From positions 2,708 to 38,788 of the forward strand of contig JALQUZ010000011.1 of assembly GCA_023263695.1 (NCBI GenBank): a stretch of 36,081 nt of DNA. The letters are read 5' to 3'. The DNA is from Ilumatobacteraceae bacterium (GTDB lineage: Bacteria; Actinomycetota; Acidimicrobiia; Acidimicrobiales; Ilumatobacteraceae). This document shows, in pieces, positions 20,722 to 29,087 of this stretch (position 1 is the stretch's first letter; each line of letters starts with the position of its first letter). Below the pieces are notes generated by a model. The model had not been told where the DNA came from and made no database searches. It saw nothing but the letters and a program-made list of their open reading frames with translations. The translations under genes and the position numbers were made by a program.

Positions 20722-22689
20722 ATGGCAACCACCAAAGCTCAAAAATCGGCTACGGCCGGCTCTGCGTCATATGGCGCAAAAGACATTCAAGTACTCGAAG
20801 GCCTTGACCCAGTTCGCAAGCGTCCAGGCATGTACATCGGTTCCACAGGACTTACGGGTTTACATCACCTCATTTGGGAAATTGTGGACAACTCTGTTGA
20901 CGAAGCAATGGCCGGATACTGCAACAAAATCACGGTTACTTTGCTTGCCGATGGCGGTTGCGCAGTTAGCGACAACGGTCGTGGAATTCCTGTCGACCCA
21001 TACACGTCTGGTCAACACAAAGGCAAGAGCGCACTCGAAGTGGTGCTCACCGTGTTGCACGCCGGCGGAAAGTTTGGCGGCGAAGGGTACAAAGTTTCTG
21101 GTGGACTACACGGTGTAGGTGTGTCGGTTGTGAACGCGTTGTCAAAGCGGCTCGTTGCAGTTGTTGATCGCGGCGGAGAACGCTTCAGTCAAGAATTTAT
21201 TGACGGTGGAAAACCAAAAGGGAAATTGTCAAAGATTGGTGCTTCGCCGAACAAGTCAACAACTGGAACAACGGTTTCGTTCTGGCCAGATCCAACCATC
21301 TTCGCTTCCGAAGGCGTGGAGTTTGTTGCACGCACCGTCACCGAGCGATTGCAAACGATGGCATTTTTGAATAAAGACCTGGAAGTTGTCTTTAACGACG
21401 AACGTGCCGACAAAAAGCAATCCATCACCTATCAATACAAGGGTGGAATTGTTGACTTCGTTAAGCATTTAAATGCGTCACGTGAAGCCTTGTTCACCAA
21501 GGTTGCTCACTACGAGGGCAGCGACGACGAACAAACCGTCGACATCGCACTGCAATGGAACACGGGCTATTACGAGGGAATTTATGGCTATGCCAACGGC
21601 ATTTCCACCGTTGAAGGCGGTATGCATGTTGAAGGTTTCAAGACTGCGCTCACCTCGGTGGTCAATAAGTATGCGCGTGCCACTAATGCGTTGAAAGAAA
21701 AAGACGACAACCTGCTGGGTGAAGACATCCGCGAAGGCATCACCGCAATCGTTGCGGTAAAACTTCGCGAGCCACAGTTTGAAGGTCAAACCAAAGCAAA
21801 GTTGGGCAACGTCTCCATCCGTTCATTCGTGCAGAAAGAAACAAACGCACGACTTGAAGAGTGGATGCAAGAAAACCCAACTGAGGCAAATCGCATTGTG
21901 AAGAAAGCGATCGCTGCGGCACAAGCTCGGCTTGCTGCAAAAAATGCACGCAATGCAGTTCGTCGAAAGACCGCGCTCGCAGGTGCCGGTATGCCCGACA
22001 AGTTGAAAGACTGCACCAGCACCGACGCGAGCGAAACAGAACTCTTCATCGTTGAAGGTGACTCTGCAGGCGGCACAGCAGTAGACGCACGCGACCCACG
22101 CACGCAAGCAATTTTGCCAATTCGTGGAAAAATCTTGAACGTCGAACGCGCACGCCTCGACAAGATGTTGAAGAACACCGAAATTCAAACGCTTATTACT
22201 GCAATTGGTGGCGGTATTGGTAATGAAGAATTCGATGCTTCAAAGGCGCGCTATCACAAGGTCGTTATTTTGGCTGATGCCGACGTGGACGGCAGCCACA
22301 TTCGCACCTTGTTGCTCACGTTTTTCTATCGACAGATGAAACCAATGGTCGAAAACGGATTCATCTATATTGCGCAACCGCCGTTGTTCTCTACTGAAAT
22401 TGGTAAAGAAAAGATTTATCTCAAAGATGACGCTGCAAAGGAAAAGTTCCTCGCCGAACACCCAAACCACAAGAAGGAATTCCAGCGCTTGAAGGGTCTT
22501 GGCGAAATGGATTGGCAAGAACTTCGCAGCACCACCATGTCGGCTGACTCACGCACGTTGTTGCAGGTCACTGTCGATGAAGCTGCGCTCGCCGAAGACA
22601 TCATGAGCGTGCTCATGGGAGACGACGTAGAAAGTCGTAAGAAATTTATTCAAACCAATGCGCGCGACGTGCGCAACCTCGACTTCTAG
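20722..22689 (+). CDS. gyrB: DNA gyrase subunit B
   Basis: ATPase subunit of gyrase, which introduces negative supercoils. GHKL motifs are WEIVDNSVDEAMAGY, VSDNGRGIPVD and GGLHGVGVSVVNALS; the Toprim domain has FIVEGDSAGGTA and LADADVDGSHIRTLLLTFFYR; the end EDIMSVLMGDDVESRKKFI is typical. ATG 20722 is 6 nt from AAGG and is preferred over ATG 20719. Length is 655 aa, close to the actinobacterial norm. gyrA follows after 29 nt. Confidence 0.98.
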   Translation: MATTKAQKSATAGSASYGAKDIQVLEGLDPVRKRPGMYIGSTGLTGLHHLIWEIVDNSVDEAMAGYCNKITVTLLADGGCAVSDNGRGIPVDPYTSGQHKGKSALEVVLTVLHAGGKFGGEGYKVSGGLHGVGVSVVNALSKRLVAVVDRGGERFSQEFIDGGKPKGKLSKIGASPNKSTTGTTVSFWPDPTIFASEGVEFVARTVTERLQTMAFLNKDLEVVFNDERADKKQSITYQYKGGIVDFVKHLNASREALFTKVAHYEGSDDEQTVDIALQWNTGYYEGIYGYANGISTVEGGMHVEGFKTALTSVVNKYARATNALKEKDDNLLGEDIREGITAIVAVKLREPQFEGQTKAKLGNVSIRSFVQKETNARLEEWMQENPTEANRIVKKAIAAAQARLAAKNARNAVRRKTALAGAGMPDKLKDCTSTDASETELFIVEGDSAGGTAVDARDPRTQAILPIRGKILNVERARLDKMLKNTEIQTLITAIGGGIGNEEFDASKARYHKVVILADADVDGSHIRTLLLTFFYRQMKPMVENGFIYIAQPPLFSTEIGKEKIYLKDDAAKEKFLAEHPNHKKEFQRLKGLGEMDWQELRSTTMSADSRTLLQVTVDEAALAEDIMSVLMGDDVESRKKFIQTNARDVRNLDF

Positions 22690-22718
22690 CGAGCACTTAG
22701 GCGTAAAGGACGTGTGTA

Positions 22719-25295
22719 ATGGCCAGTAAAAAACCAGCAAAAAAAGCAGCAGCCAAAAAGCTTGCTCCGCGTAGCGATAAATCTGCGAGCAGCAAGGCAG
22801 CACCCGCAGCAGAAACCGCTTCAGGTACGCCTCCACGTAAACCGCCTGTAAAACAAGACGATTTGTTTGTTAACCCAGACTCGGTTCAGCCGGTGCAGTT
22901 ACAAGACGAAATGGAACGTTCGTTTCTTGACTACGCAATGTCCGTCATCATGTCTCGCGCACTGCCCGACGTACGCGATGGTTTGAAGCCAGTTCACCGT
23001 CGAATTATTTGGGATATGGACCAACAGGGTTTTCGTCCAGACCGTCCTTTCGTAAAGTGCGCTCGTGTTACCGGCGACACCATGGCGCGCTATCACCCAC
23101 ACGGTGACGGTGCTATCTACGATGCGCTCGTTCGCATGGCCCAACCATTTTCGTTGCGCCACCCACTGATCGATTTTCACGGCAACTACGGATCACCAGA
23201 TTTTGGTCCGGCAGCCAGTCGTTACACCGAATCTCGTTTGCACCCACTTGCCATGCAGTTGCTTGCAGACATCGACGAGGACACCGTCGATCTCATTGCT
23301 ACATATGACGGAACCGCAGAAGAACCAATTGTGTTGCCAGCTCGTTTCCCCAACCTTTTGGTAAACGGCAGCCAAGGCATTGCAGTAGGTATGGCCACCA
23401 GCATTCCGCCGCACAACCTTGGCGAAGTAGTGGATGCCACGTTGCACCTCATCGATAACCCGGAGGCAACAACTGGTGACCTCATGAAGTTTGTGAAGGG
23501 CCCAGACTTCCCAACTGGCGGTCTCATCCTTGGTCGTGACGGAATTAAAGACGCTTATCAAACCGGTCGAGGCAGCATCAAAATGCGCGCAAAGGTCAGC
23601 ATTGAAGAAGGCAAGCGCGGGCAAATGCTCATTGTGGTTACCGAACTTCCCTATCAAGCAAGTTGTTCCGCAATTGCATCCCGCATTCAAGAACTTGTAG
23701 ATGGCGGTGAACTCGACGGCATTGCCGACGTGAACGACAACTCATCGGGTGGTCAAACCAACCTCATCATCACGCTGAAGCGTGACGCGAACTCAAACGT
23801 GGTCATGAACAACTTGTTTAAGCTCACGCAGCTACAAACCAGTTTCCCTGTGAACATGGTTGCGCTTGTGCACGGAGTTCCTCGCACACTTAATTTGCGC
23901 GATGCGCTTGTTGGCTATGTCGATCACCAAATTGATGTCACCACACGACGTTCAAAGTTTCGCCTACAAAAAGCAACCGACCGTAATCACATTCTTGAAG
24001 GTCGTCTGAAGGCGCTTAATGTCATCGATGAAATCATCAAACTCATTCGCGCAAGCGAAGACGCCGCATCTGCCAAGGCCGCGCTGATGGGTAAGAAGTA
24101 CAACTTCTCCGAGCGTCAAGCAATTGACATTCTCGACATGCAGTTGCGCCAACTCACCAGATTGTCGCGCATCGATCTTGAGACAGAACAAAAAGATGTG
24201 CTTGCTCGCATTAAGGAACTTGAGTCAATTCTCAACTCCGACACGAAGTTGCGCGCGGTTATTTCGAAAGAACTCACAGCAGTTCGCGAAGCTTTCGCCA
24301 CTCCTCGCGTGTGCAAAATTGCCGCCGATGTTGGTGAAATGAGTGTTGAAGACTTGGTTGACAACAAAGAACTTGTCATCGTGATGACCCAGGCTCAATA
24401 CATCAAGGCTGTCTCTGCCGATTCATTCCGCACACAAGGTCGTGGTGGCAGGGGAGTAAGCGGCGCCAAGATGAAGTCAGATGACATCGTGAGTAACGTC
24501 ATCTTCACTACATCACACTCCTACTTGCTGTTCTTCTCGAACCGTGGACGTGTGTACCGGTTGCGCGCACTCGACATTCCGGAGCGCGATCGCACCGCAA
24601 AAGGCATTCCAATTGTCAACCTATTGCCGTTGAACCAAGGTGAAACCATTCAGGCAATCATTGACACCCGCGAATTCCCTGGCGAACGCTTCTTGTTCTT
24701 CGCAACCAAAGAGGGACAGGTCAAAAAGACTCCATTTAACGAATACGACTCAAGCCGCCGCGATGGTCTGATTGCCTTGAAACTGCGTCCAAAGGACGAA
24801 CTGGTTCGCGTGATTGAAACTTCGGGCAGCGACGATGTCTTCATGGTGACGCGTGATGGACAAACCATTCGCTTTTCCGAAAAAGGTGTTCGTCCAATGG
24901 GTCGTTCGGCAGCAGGTGTGCGCGGAATGAAGTTGCGTGCAGGCGACGAAGTGGTGTCATGCGATGTTGCTAAGGACGATTCAGCAATTCTCATCATCAC
25001 CGAGTCGGGATATGGCAAGCGCACTCAAGTCAGCAACTTTGCTCGCAAAGGCCGAGGTGGCATGGGCATGATTGGCATCAAACTCACCGGCAAAAAGGGT
25101 CACGTAGTGGCCGCATTTATGGCGGGTATCGATGACGACATCGTGGTAGTTGCTTCGGGTGGAACCACCATTCGCACCCCAGTGAAAGAAATCTCCAGCC
25201 AAGGTCGCGCGGCAACTGGCGTGCGCATCATGAGCATGGACGACGGACAAGTTGTGGCTTCTGCGGCACTTGTTCTCTCACACGACGAAGCATAA
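22719..25295 (+). CDS. gyrA: DNA gyrase subunit A with a histone-like N-terminal tail
   Basis: Cleaves and rejoins DNA through Tyr169 (AASRYTESRL). The winged-helix and tower domains run from about 60 to 540 and contain DVRDGLKPVHRRIIWDM and HPHGDGAIYDALVRMAQ. The C-terminal beta-pinwheel has repeated GxKxxxL-type blades and a GyrA box near QGRGGRGVSG (about residue 575). The first 55 residues form an extra Lys/Ala/Pro-rich tail (KKPAKKAAAKK) not usual in GyrA. At the quinolone-sensitive positions Gly131 replaces the Ser83 of Escherichia coli and Asp135 is kept. Start is GTG-AAT-spaced ATG at 22719 after AAAGGA. Confidence 0.97.
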   Translation: MASKKPAKKAAAKKLAPRSDKSASSKAAPAAETASGTPPRKPPVKQDDLFVNPDSVQPVQLQDEMERSFLDYAMSVIMSRALPDVRDGLKPVHRRIIWDMDQQGFRPDRPFVKCARVTGDTMARYHPHGDGAIYDALVRMAQPFSLRHPLIDFHGNYGSPDFGPAASRYTESRLHPLAMQLLADIDEDTVDLIATYDGTAEEPIVLPARFPNLLVNGSQGIAVGMATSIPPHNLGEVVDATLHLIDNPEATTGDLMKFVKGPDFPTGGLILGRDGIKDAYQTGRGSIKMRAKVSIEEGKRGQMLIVVTELPYQASCSAIASRIQELVDGGELDGIADVNDNSSGGQTNLIITLKRDANSNVVMNNLFKLTQLQTSFPVNMVALVHGVPRTLNLRDALVGYVDHQIDVTTRRSKFRLQKATDRNHILEGRLKALNVIDEIIKLIRASEDAASAKAALMGKKYNFSERQAIDILDMQLRQLTRLSRIDLETEQKDVLARIKELESILNSDTKLRAVISKELTAVREAFATPRVCKIAADVGEMSVEDLVDNKELVIVMTQAQYIKAVSADSFRTQGRGGRGVSGAKMKSDDIVSNVIFTTSHSYLLFFSNRGRVYRLRALDIPERDRTAKGIPIVNLLPLNQGETIQAIIDTREFPGERFLFFATKEGQVKKTPFNEYDSSRRDGLIALKLRPKDELVRVIETSGSDDVFMVTRDGQTIRFSEKGVRPMGRSAAGVRGMKLRAGDEVVSCDVAKDDSAILIITESGYGKRTQVSNFARKGRGGMGMIGIKLTGKKGHVVAAFMAGIDDDIVVVASGGTTIRTPVKEISSQGRAATGVRIMSMDDGQVVASAALVLSHDEA

Positions 25296-25360
25296 GTACA
25301 CCACTTTGCACCGAACGAGGTAGTGCAACACTGACAGTTGCGCTCACACTTGCAGCACTG

Positions 25361-25636
25361 GTGTTGTTGTGTGCTGCGTTCATCCAAGTTGGTAACTATC
25401 TCATCAATGCCGAACGTGCTCGAATTGTTAGTCAAGTCAGCGCGCTCGCATCTGTGTATGGAAGTGAAGTTGCAGCTCGCGAAGTAACGCATCTGAATAA
25501 TGCAACGATGTGCGGTTTTAGCGAGCCAACGCCACAGAGTTCCGCATTTGAAGTATGTGTAGATGTTGAAGGCACACAACGGCTGGCACACGCTGTCGAT
25601 ACTTGGTCAAATCCAGTGCCTACACTGGAACCGTGA
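25361..25636 (+). CDS. TadE-like single-helix membrane protein, start uncertain
   Basis: Small protein with one N-terminal membrane helix (LTLAALVLLCAAFIQVGNYL), then a region resembling the TadE-like proteins of actinobacteria: VSALASVYGSEVAAREVTHLNNATMCGF and a strand FEVCVDVEG. The two cysteines may pair outside the membrane. GTG at 25361 is the first canonical start, yet the in-frame codons before it read TERGSATLTVALTLAALV, the usual RGSA start of this class, and the frame is open back into gyrA without ATG, GTG or TTG. The stop overlaps the next gene as GTGA, which supports real translation. The function is unknown. Confidence 0.6.
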   Translation: MLLCAAFIQVGNYLINAERARIVSQVSALASVYGSEVAAREVTHLNNATMCGFSEPTPQSSAFEVCVDVEGTQRLAHAVDTWSNPVPTLEP

Positions 25637-26046
25637 GTAAAACATCAGCACGTGCACCGCGAGTGCGTCGAGTTACCCGAGTTATTCGCGAAATCGATCC
25701 TTGGTCCGCGTTTAAAGTTGGGCTTGCATTCCACCTTGTGGTGTACTTCACCGTATTAGTTGCATCGGTGTTGTTATGGAGCGTTGCTTCCGCAACCGGA
25801 ACCATCGACAACATTGAACGTTTCCTCATGTCGTTTGGTTGGGAGTCGTTCCAATTCCACGGATGGACACTGTTGCTCAATGAAATTTTGCTCGGTCTAC
25901 TGCTTGTGGCATTGCTCACCATTGTGTGGGTGCTTGGTGCAACAATGTTCAACCTCATTACCGATCTTGTAGGCGGAATTCGGGTGTCTGTGCTGGAAGA
26001 AGAGGTTCTGGTTTCCACGGTTGAGGGTGACGGAAAGCGGCAGTAG
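25633..26046 (+). CDS. DUF3566 transmembrane protein
   Basis: Membrane protein that follows gyrA in actinobacteria (Rv0007 in Mycobacterium). Residues 1-25 are Arg-rich (RVRRVTRVIREIDPWSAFK), leading to a first helix at about 36-56 (HLVVYFTVLVASVLLWSVA) and a second at about 88-112 (LLGLLLVALLTIVWVLGATMF), with TDLVGGIRV at the end as expected. The start is GTG at 25633, overlapping the preceding stop as GTGA; a longer frame from 25603 would overlap it by 34 nt. tRNA-Ile follows 24 nt after the stop. No function is established. Confidence 0.88.
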   Translation: MSKTSARAPRVRRVTRVIREIDPWSAFKVGLAFHLVVYFTVLVASVLLWSVASATGTIDNIERFLMSFGWESFQFHGWTLLLNEILLGLLLVALLTIVWVLGATMFNLITDLVGGIRVSVLEEEVLVSTVEGDGKRQ

Positions 26047-26054
26047 GCTCATGT

Positions 26055-26075
26055 GCCCCGAGAACAATTCGGGGC
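26055..26075 (+). other. Hairpin that takes up the 5' end of tRNA-Ile
   Basis: GCCCCGA (26055-26061) is complementary to TCGGGGC (26069-26075) around a 7-nt loop. The second arm includes the first five bases of tRNA-Ile, so the leader can compete with the acceptor stem. It could act as a terminator for the DUF3566 transcript or affect RNase P processing. Confidence 0.4.
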
Positions 26076-26144
26076 TATAGCTCAGTTGGTTAGAGCGCAT
26101 CCCTGATAAGGATGAGGTCACAAGTTCGATTCTTGTTAGCCCCA
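26071..26144 (+). tRNA. tRNA-Ile (GAT)
   Basis: Full cloverleaf: acceptor GGGGCTA (26071-26077) with TAGCCCC (26137-26143), D arm with CTCAGTTGGTTAGAG, anticodon stem CATCC/GGATG around loop CTGATAA with anticodon GAT at 26105-26107, and T arm ACAAG-TTCGATT-CTTGT. A is the discriminator at 26144. CCA is not encoded, so it must be added after transcription. The position after gyrA and DUF3566 matches Mycobacterium. Confidence 0.97.
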
Positions 26145-26157
26145 CGGAGGTAGTGCA

Positions 26158-26322
26158 GTGAATTTCATCCGACGCGTACTGATGGTGCTTGGCATCGCGG
26201 GTGCTGCCGGAGCCATTCTGCGCCTCAAGGGACGATCCGAAAACTCCACTACTCGTGGAGGATGGCGTCCCATGACTCCATCAGAGAGCAATTCAGCGAA
26301 CACTCTTTCTACGAAGCAATAG
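26158..26322 (+). CDS. 54-residue membrane-anchored small protein
   Basis: Begins with GTG at 26158, placed 7 nt after GGAGG (26146-26150). The product starts with a short basic, then hydrophobic segment (NFIRRVLMVLGIAGAAGAIL), followed by a polar tail with TTRGGWRPMTPSESN. The frame stops 5 nt before the next gene. The site, just after gyrA, DUF3566 and tRNA-Ile, is where actinobacteria often keep a very small membrane protein of the DLW-39 type; the resemblance is only in size, position and one tryptophan, so I do not claim the family. Confidence 0.55.
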   Translation: MNFIRRVLMVLGIAGAAGAILRLKGRSENSTTRGGWRPMTPSESNSANTLSTKQ

Positions 26323-26327
26323 TCGCC

Positions 26328-27320
26328 ATGCTGACCGCCAAAGTTGGTGTGCTCGGTGCGGGTGTAACAGGCGTTCGAGTAGTTGAACACTTACGCGCAC
26401 TTGGACACACCAATATTTTGGTGAGCGACAAAACAAGAGCTCGCGCACAACGGTTGTCATCGCTGCACAGCACAAACGAAGTCCGTGTTGCGGCAGTTGC
26501 CCGCGAAGAACTGTTCGAATGTGGCGTTGTCGTACTTGCCTTTGGATCGCCGCATGCTCACATGTCGACGCAATTTATTCAGCGCGGAGTTTCTGTGGTG
26601 TCGCTGTCGGACAATGTTCAAGACTGCATGAATTTGTTGGCTCTCGATGCTCAAGCCAAAGAACACGAGGCCGTCATTATTGTTGGTGCTGCATCAAGCC
26701 CAGGAGTTACCGGATTGTTGTTGCGTTCCATGACTGAACGTTTTGACACCATTGACGAAGCACACGTTGCCATGCATGGAACAGGCGGTCCGGATTGTGC
26801 ACGCCAACACCACGACGCATTGTCGGGTCAATCCATAGGGTGGCACGACGACGAATGGTTGCGTCGTCCATCGGGAAGTGGACGTGAATTGTGCTGGTTT
26901 CCAGAACCAGTTGGGGCATACGACTGTTACCGTGCCGAACTTCCCGACCCCGTGTTATTGAAAAAGGCAATGCCAGAACTTGAGCGAATTACTGCTCGAG
27001 TTTCTGCAACACGACGCGATCGATTTACTGCACGCCTACCAATGCTTGCTCCACCACACGCCGAAGGTGGCATGGGTGCCGTGCGCATTGAAGTTCGCGG
27101 AAATCGCGGTGGGTCGCGAATTGTGGAAATTGCCGGAATTGCAGAACGCATTGCGCAACTCGCAGGTGTAGTCAGTGCAGCAAGTGCCCACGCAGTTGCA
27201 ATAGGTGAAATAACGGCGCACGGAGTACGTGTACTTGGCGAGCCCGAATTACCAAACGCCGCATTGCTTGAATTAGTGCTGGCATCTGGTGTGCGAGTAC
27301 ACCAATTTGTTGGTGCATAA
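26328..27320 (+). CDS. Saccharopine dehydrogenase-like NAD(P)-binding protein
   Basis: A Rossmann protein of 330 residues. KVGVLGAGVTGVRVVEHLRALG at residues 5-26 is the dinucleotide fold. VVVLAFGSPHAHMSTQFIQRG followed by VVSLSDN and VGAASSPGVTGLLL matches the saccharopine dehydrogenase-like NADP domain (nucleotide fold, then a helix with the substrate region). The C-terminal half has many His and Asp residues but no motif I recognise as catalytic. ATG 26328 is chosen over in-frame ATG 26262, which would overlap the 54-residue gene. A Fur-family regulator follows 18 nt later. The substrate is unknown. Confidence 0.75.
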   Translation: MLTAKVGVLGAGVTGVRVVEHLRALGHTNILVSDKTRARAQRLSSLHSTNEVRVAAVAREELFECGVVVLAFGSPHAHMSTQFIQRGVSVVSLSDNVQDCMNLLALDAQAKEHEAVIIVGAASSPGVTGLLLRSMTERFDTIDEAHVAMHGTGGPDCARQHHDALSGQSIGWHDDEWLRRPSGSGRELCWFPEPVGAYDCYRAELPDPVLLKKAMPELERITARVSATRRDRFTARLPMLAPPHAEGGMGAVRIEVRGNRGGSRIVEIAGIAERIAQLAGVVSAASAHAVAIGEITAHGVRVLGEPELPNAALLELVLASGVRVHQFVGA

Positions 27321-27338
27321 CACCGATAGATTTTTGCT

Positions 27339-27794
27339 GTGTCGTCCCGCAACCATTCTTCTCATGGCGATGTTCACGAACATGCCAGCGAGCTCATGAA
27401 ACAAAGCGGCCAGCGCTACACCATCAAACGTAAAGAAATAGTCGGTGCAATCGCTCAGTTTTCACAACCGGTGGGTATTGCAGAGTTGCTGAGCTCAGTT
27501 GATGATTTACCGCAGAGTTCGCTGTATCGAAACCTCACAGTGCTGCAAGATGCAGGAGTGGTGACTCGCGTAATGTCGTCGCAAGACGGTGGCTTATACG
27601 AATTGGCCGAACACCTCACAGGACACCACCATCACCTGGTGTGCTCGACATGTGGAACAGTTCGTGACGTAGTGGTACCCGATGCATTAGAGCGCGACCT
27701 CGACAATGCTCTAACCAAACTTGCTAAACGCGAAGGGTTTGCGCTTGATCATCACCGACTAGACCTCATTGGACGCTGCGAATCATGCCAGTAA
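27339..27794 (+). CDS. Fur-family metalloregulator (Zur/FurB-like)
   Basis: A 151-residue transcription factor. The DNA-binding part (residues about 15-90) contains QRYTIKRKEIVGAIAQ and LPQSSLYRNLTVLQDAGVVTR, the Fur recognition helix. The metal region starts HHHHLVCSTCGTVRDV and ends RCESC, giving two CxxC pairs for structural zinc. The His-rich stretch fits the regulatory site of Zur or Fur. Start is GTG 27339. It overlaps the following hydrolase by 10 nt. Neither metal nor targets can be decided from sequence; no clear Fur or Zur box was found nearby. Confidence 0.9.
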   Translation: MSSRNHSSHGDVHEHASELMKQSGQRYTIKRKEIVGAIAQFSQPVGIAELLSSVDDLPQSSLYRNLTVLQDAGVVTRVMSSQDGGLYELAEHLTGHHHHLVCSTCGTVRDVVVPDALERDLDNALTKLAKREGFALDHHRLDLIGRCESCQ

Positions 27795-28651
27795 AGACCT
27801 ACTCTCAAACATTTTCATCACTTCCATGGATGCCAGATGGCCGCGTTGTATCAGTGCTAAACCGCGGAGAGTTTTTCGTTCGCTTCGCAGAACATGAAAA
27901 TCCAAGTGCTCCGGTGGTGATGTTGTTGCACGGTTGGACAGGAAACGCAGACATCAACTTTTTTCCTGTGTATGCAGAACTTGCACGGGACTATTCACTC
28001 ATCGCCATCGATCATCGCGGGCACGGTCGCGGGTTACGCACCAATGACCGATTCACACTTGAAGATTGCGCCGATGACGCCATTGCAGTCATGGATCAGT
28101 TGGGAATTTCTTCGGCCACCGCAGTGGGGTATTCCATGGGTGGCCCAATTGCCATGCTGATGAGCAAGCGTCACCCAACACGTGTGCATTCATTGGTGTT
28201 ATGTGCAACCGCCCTGGAATGGAGCGCTACGCGCAACGAACGCACACGGTGGAAAATCGGGCGGGTCGTGTCACCGCTGTTTCGCATGCTCTCCACACCA
28301 CGAGTTATTGATCGCTATATCAAGCTCAAAATTCCGCGATCAAGTTCGGCAGCAACTTTGCGACCATGGCTGGTTTCAGAAATTCGACGAAATGATTCGT
28401 GGACAATTAATCAAGCAGGTCGAGCTTTGTCGAAACACGACGCTCGACCGTGGGCGGCAACACTCGGTGTGCCAACCGTCAGCATTGTGACGTCACGCGA
28501 TGCACTCGTTGCTCCACGCAAGCAACACGCACTTGCACAAGCAACACAAGCGATAGTTATTGAAATTGACGGCGATCACTTAGTGAACTGGCAAAACCCA
28601 GAAGTGTTTACTGCTGCGGTGGTTGACGCGATTCATCGAGTGCGCGCATAA
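27785..28651 (+). CDS. Alpha/beta hydrolase
   Basis: Alpha/beta-fold hydrolase of 288 residues. The oxyanion motif HGWTGNADI is at about 49-57, IDHRGHGRG at 75-83, the nucleophile elbow GYSMGG with Ser117, then SRDALVAP with the acid near 240 and GDHLVNW with the His near 262, a full catalytic triad. The cap region is helical. The ATG at 27785 sits inside the end of the Fur gene, so the two are co-translated. Its 3' end runs 44 nt into the convergent DUF1003 gene. The substrate cannot be inferred. Confidence 0.9.
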   Translation: MPVKTYSQTFSSLPWMPDGRVVSVLNRGEFFVRFAEHENPSAPVVMLLHGWTGNADINFFPVYAELARDYSLIAIDHRGHGRGLRTNDRFTLEDCADDAIAVMDQLGISSATAVGYSMGGPIAMLMSKRHPTRVHSLVLCATALEWSATRNERTRWKIGRVVSPLFRMLSTPRVIDRYIKLKIPRSSSAATLRPWLVSEIRRNDSWTINQAGRALSKHDARPWAATLGVPTVSIVTSRDALVAPRKQHALAQATQAIVIEIDGDHLVNWQNPEVFTAAVVDAIHRVRA

Positions 28652-29087
28652 GCGACTCAATCTGATCGCGTAGTTCGTCAACCGTCACCACGTTCGACAA
28701 AGCAAAACGAACACTGGCAAGTTCACGAGCAAGAAACTCAGCGTTTGCCTGGGTTGCAGCAGCCATTGCGCGGTCGGTCTCTGCCTGCCTGCGGTCGCGA
28801 ATTTCTTGGCGGTTTTGGGCCAGCAAAATGAGTGGTGCTGCGTATGCGGCCTGCACCGAGAACATCAGGTTCAGCAAAATAAATGGATACGGGTCCCAAC
28901 GCAACGCTACAAATGCAACGTTGAGCACTACCCAGATGATGACCAAGATGGTCTGCACCATCAGGAAGCGGGCAGAACCCAAGTTGCGAGCGATGGTTTC
29001 ACTGAACTGACCGAAAGCATCCGGGTCGTAGTGAATGCCAAGAACCGGGCGGCGCTTGCGTGGACGTGCAAGGTCGCTGCGCCTCAT
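28608..29087 (-). CDS. DUF1003 membrane protein
   Basis: A 159-residue protein with two membrane helices, at about 42-63 (FLMVQTILVIIWVVLNVAFV) and about 67-90 (YPFILLNLMFSVQAAYAAPL), followed by a long helical tail (NRQEIRDRRQAETDRAMAA) likely to form a coiled coil. The pair of helices with YPFILLN and the QNRQ motif identify DUF1003 (COG4420). The ATG at 29087 overlaps the upstream stop as ATGA, so it is coupled to the MgtE-N/CBS gene, a pairing also found in other actinobacteria. Its role is unknown. Confidence 0.88.
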   Translation of the reverse strand: MRRSDLARPRKRRPVLGIHYDPDAFGQFSETIARNLGSARFLMVQTILVIIWVVLNVAFVALRWDPYPFILLNLMFSVQAAYAAPLILLAQNRQEIRDRRQAETDRAMAAATQANAEFLARELASVRFALSNVVTVDELRDQIESLMRALDESRQPPQQ

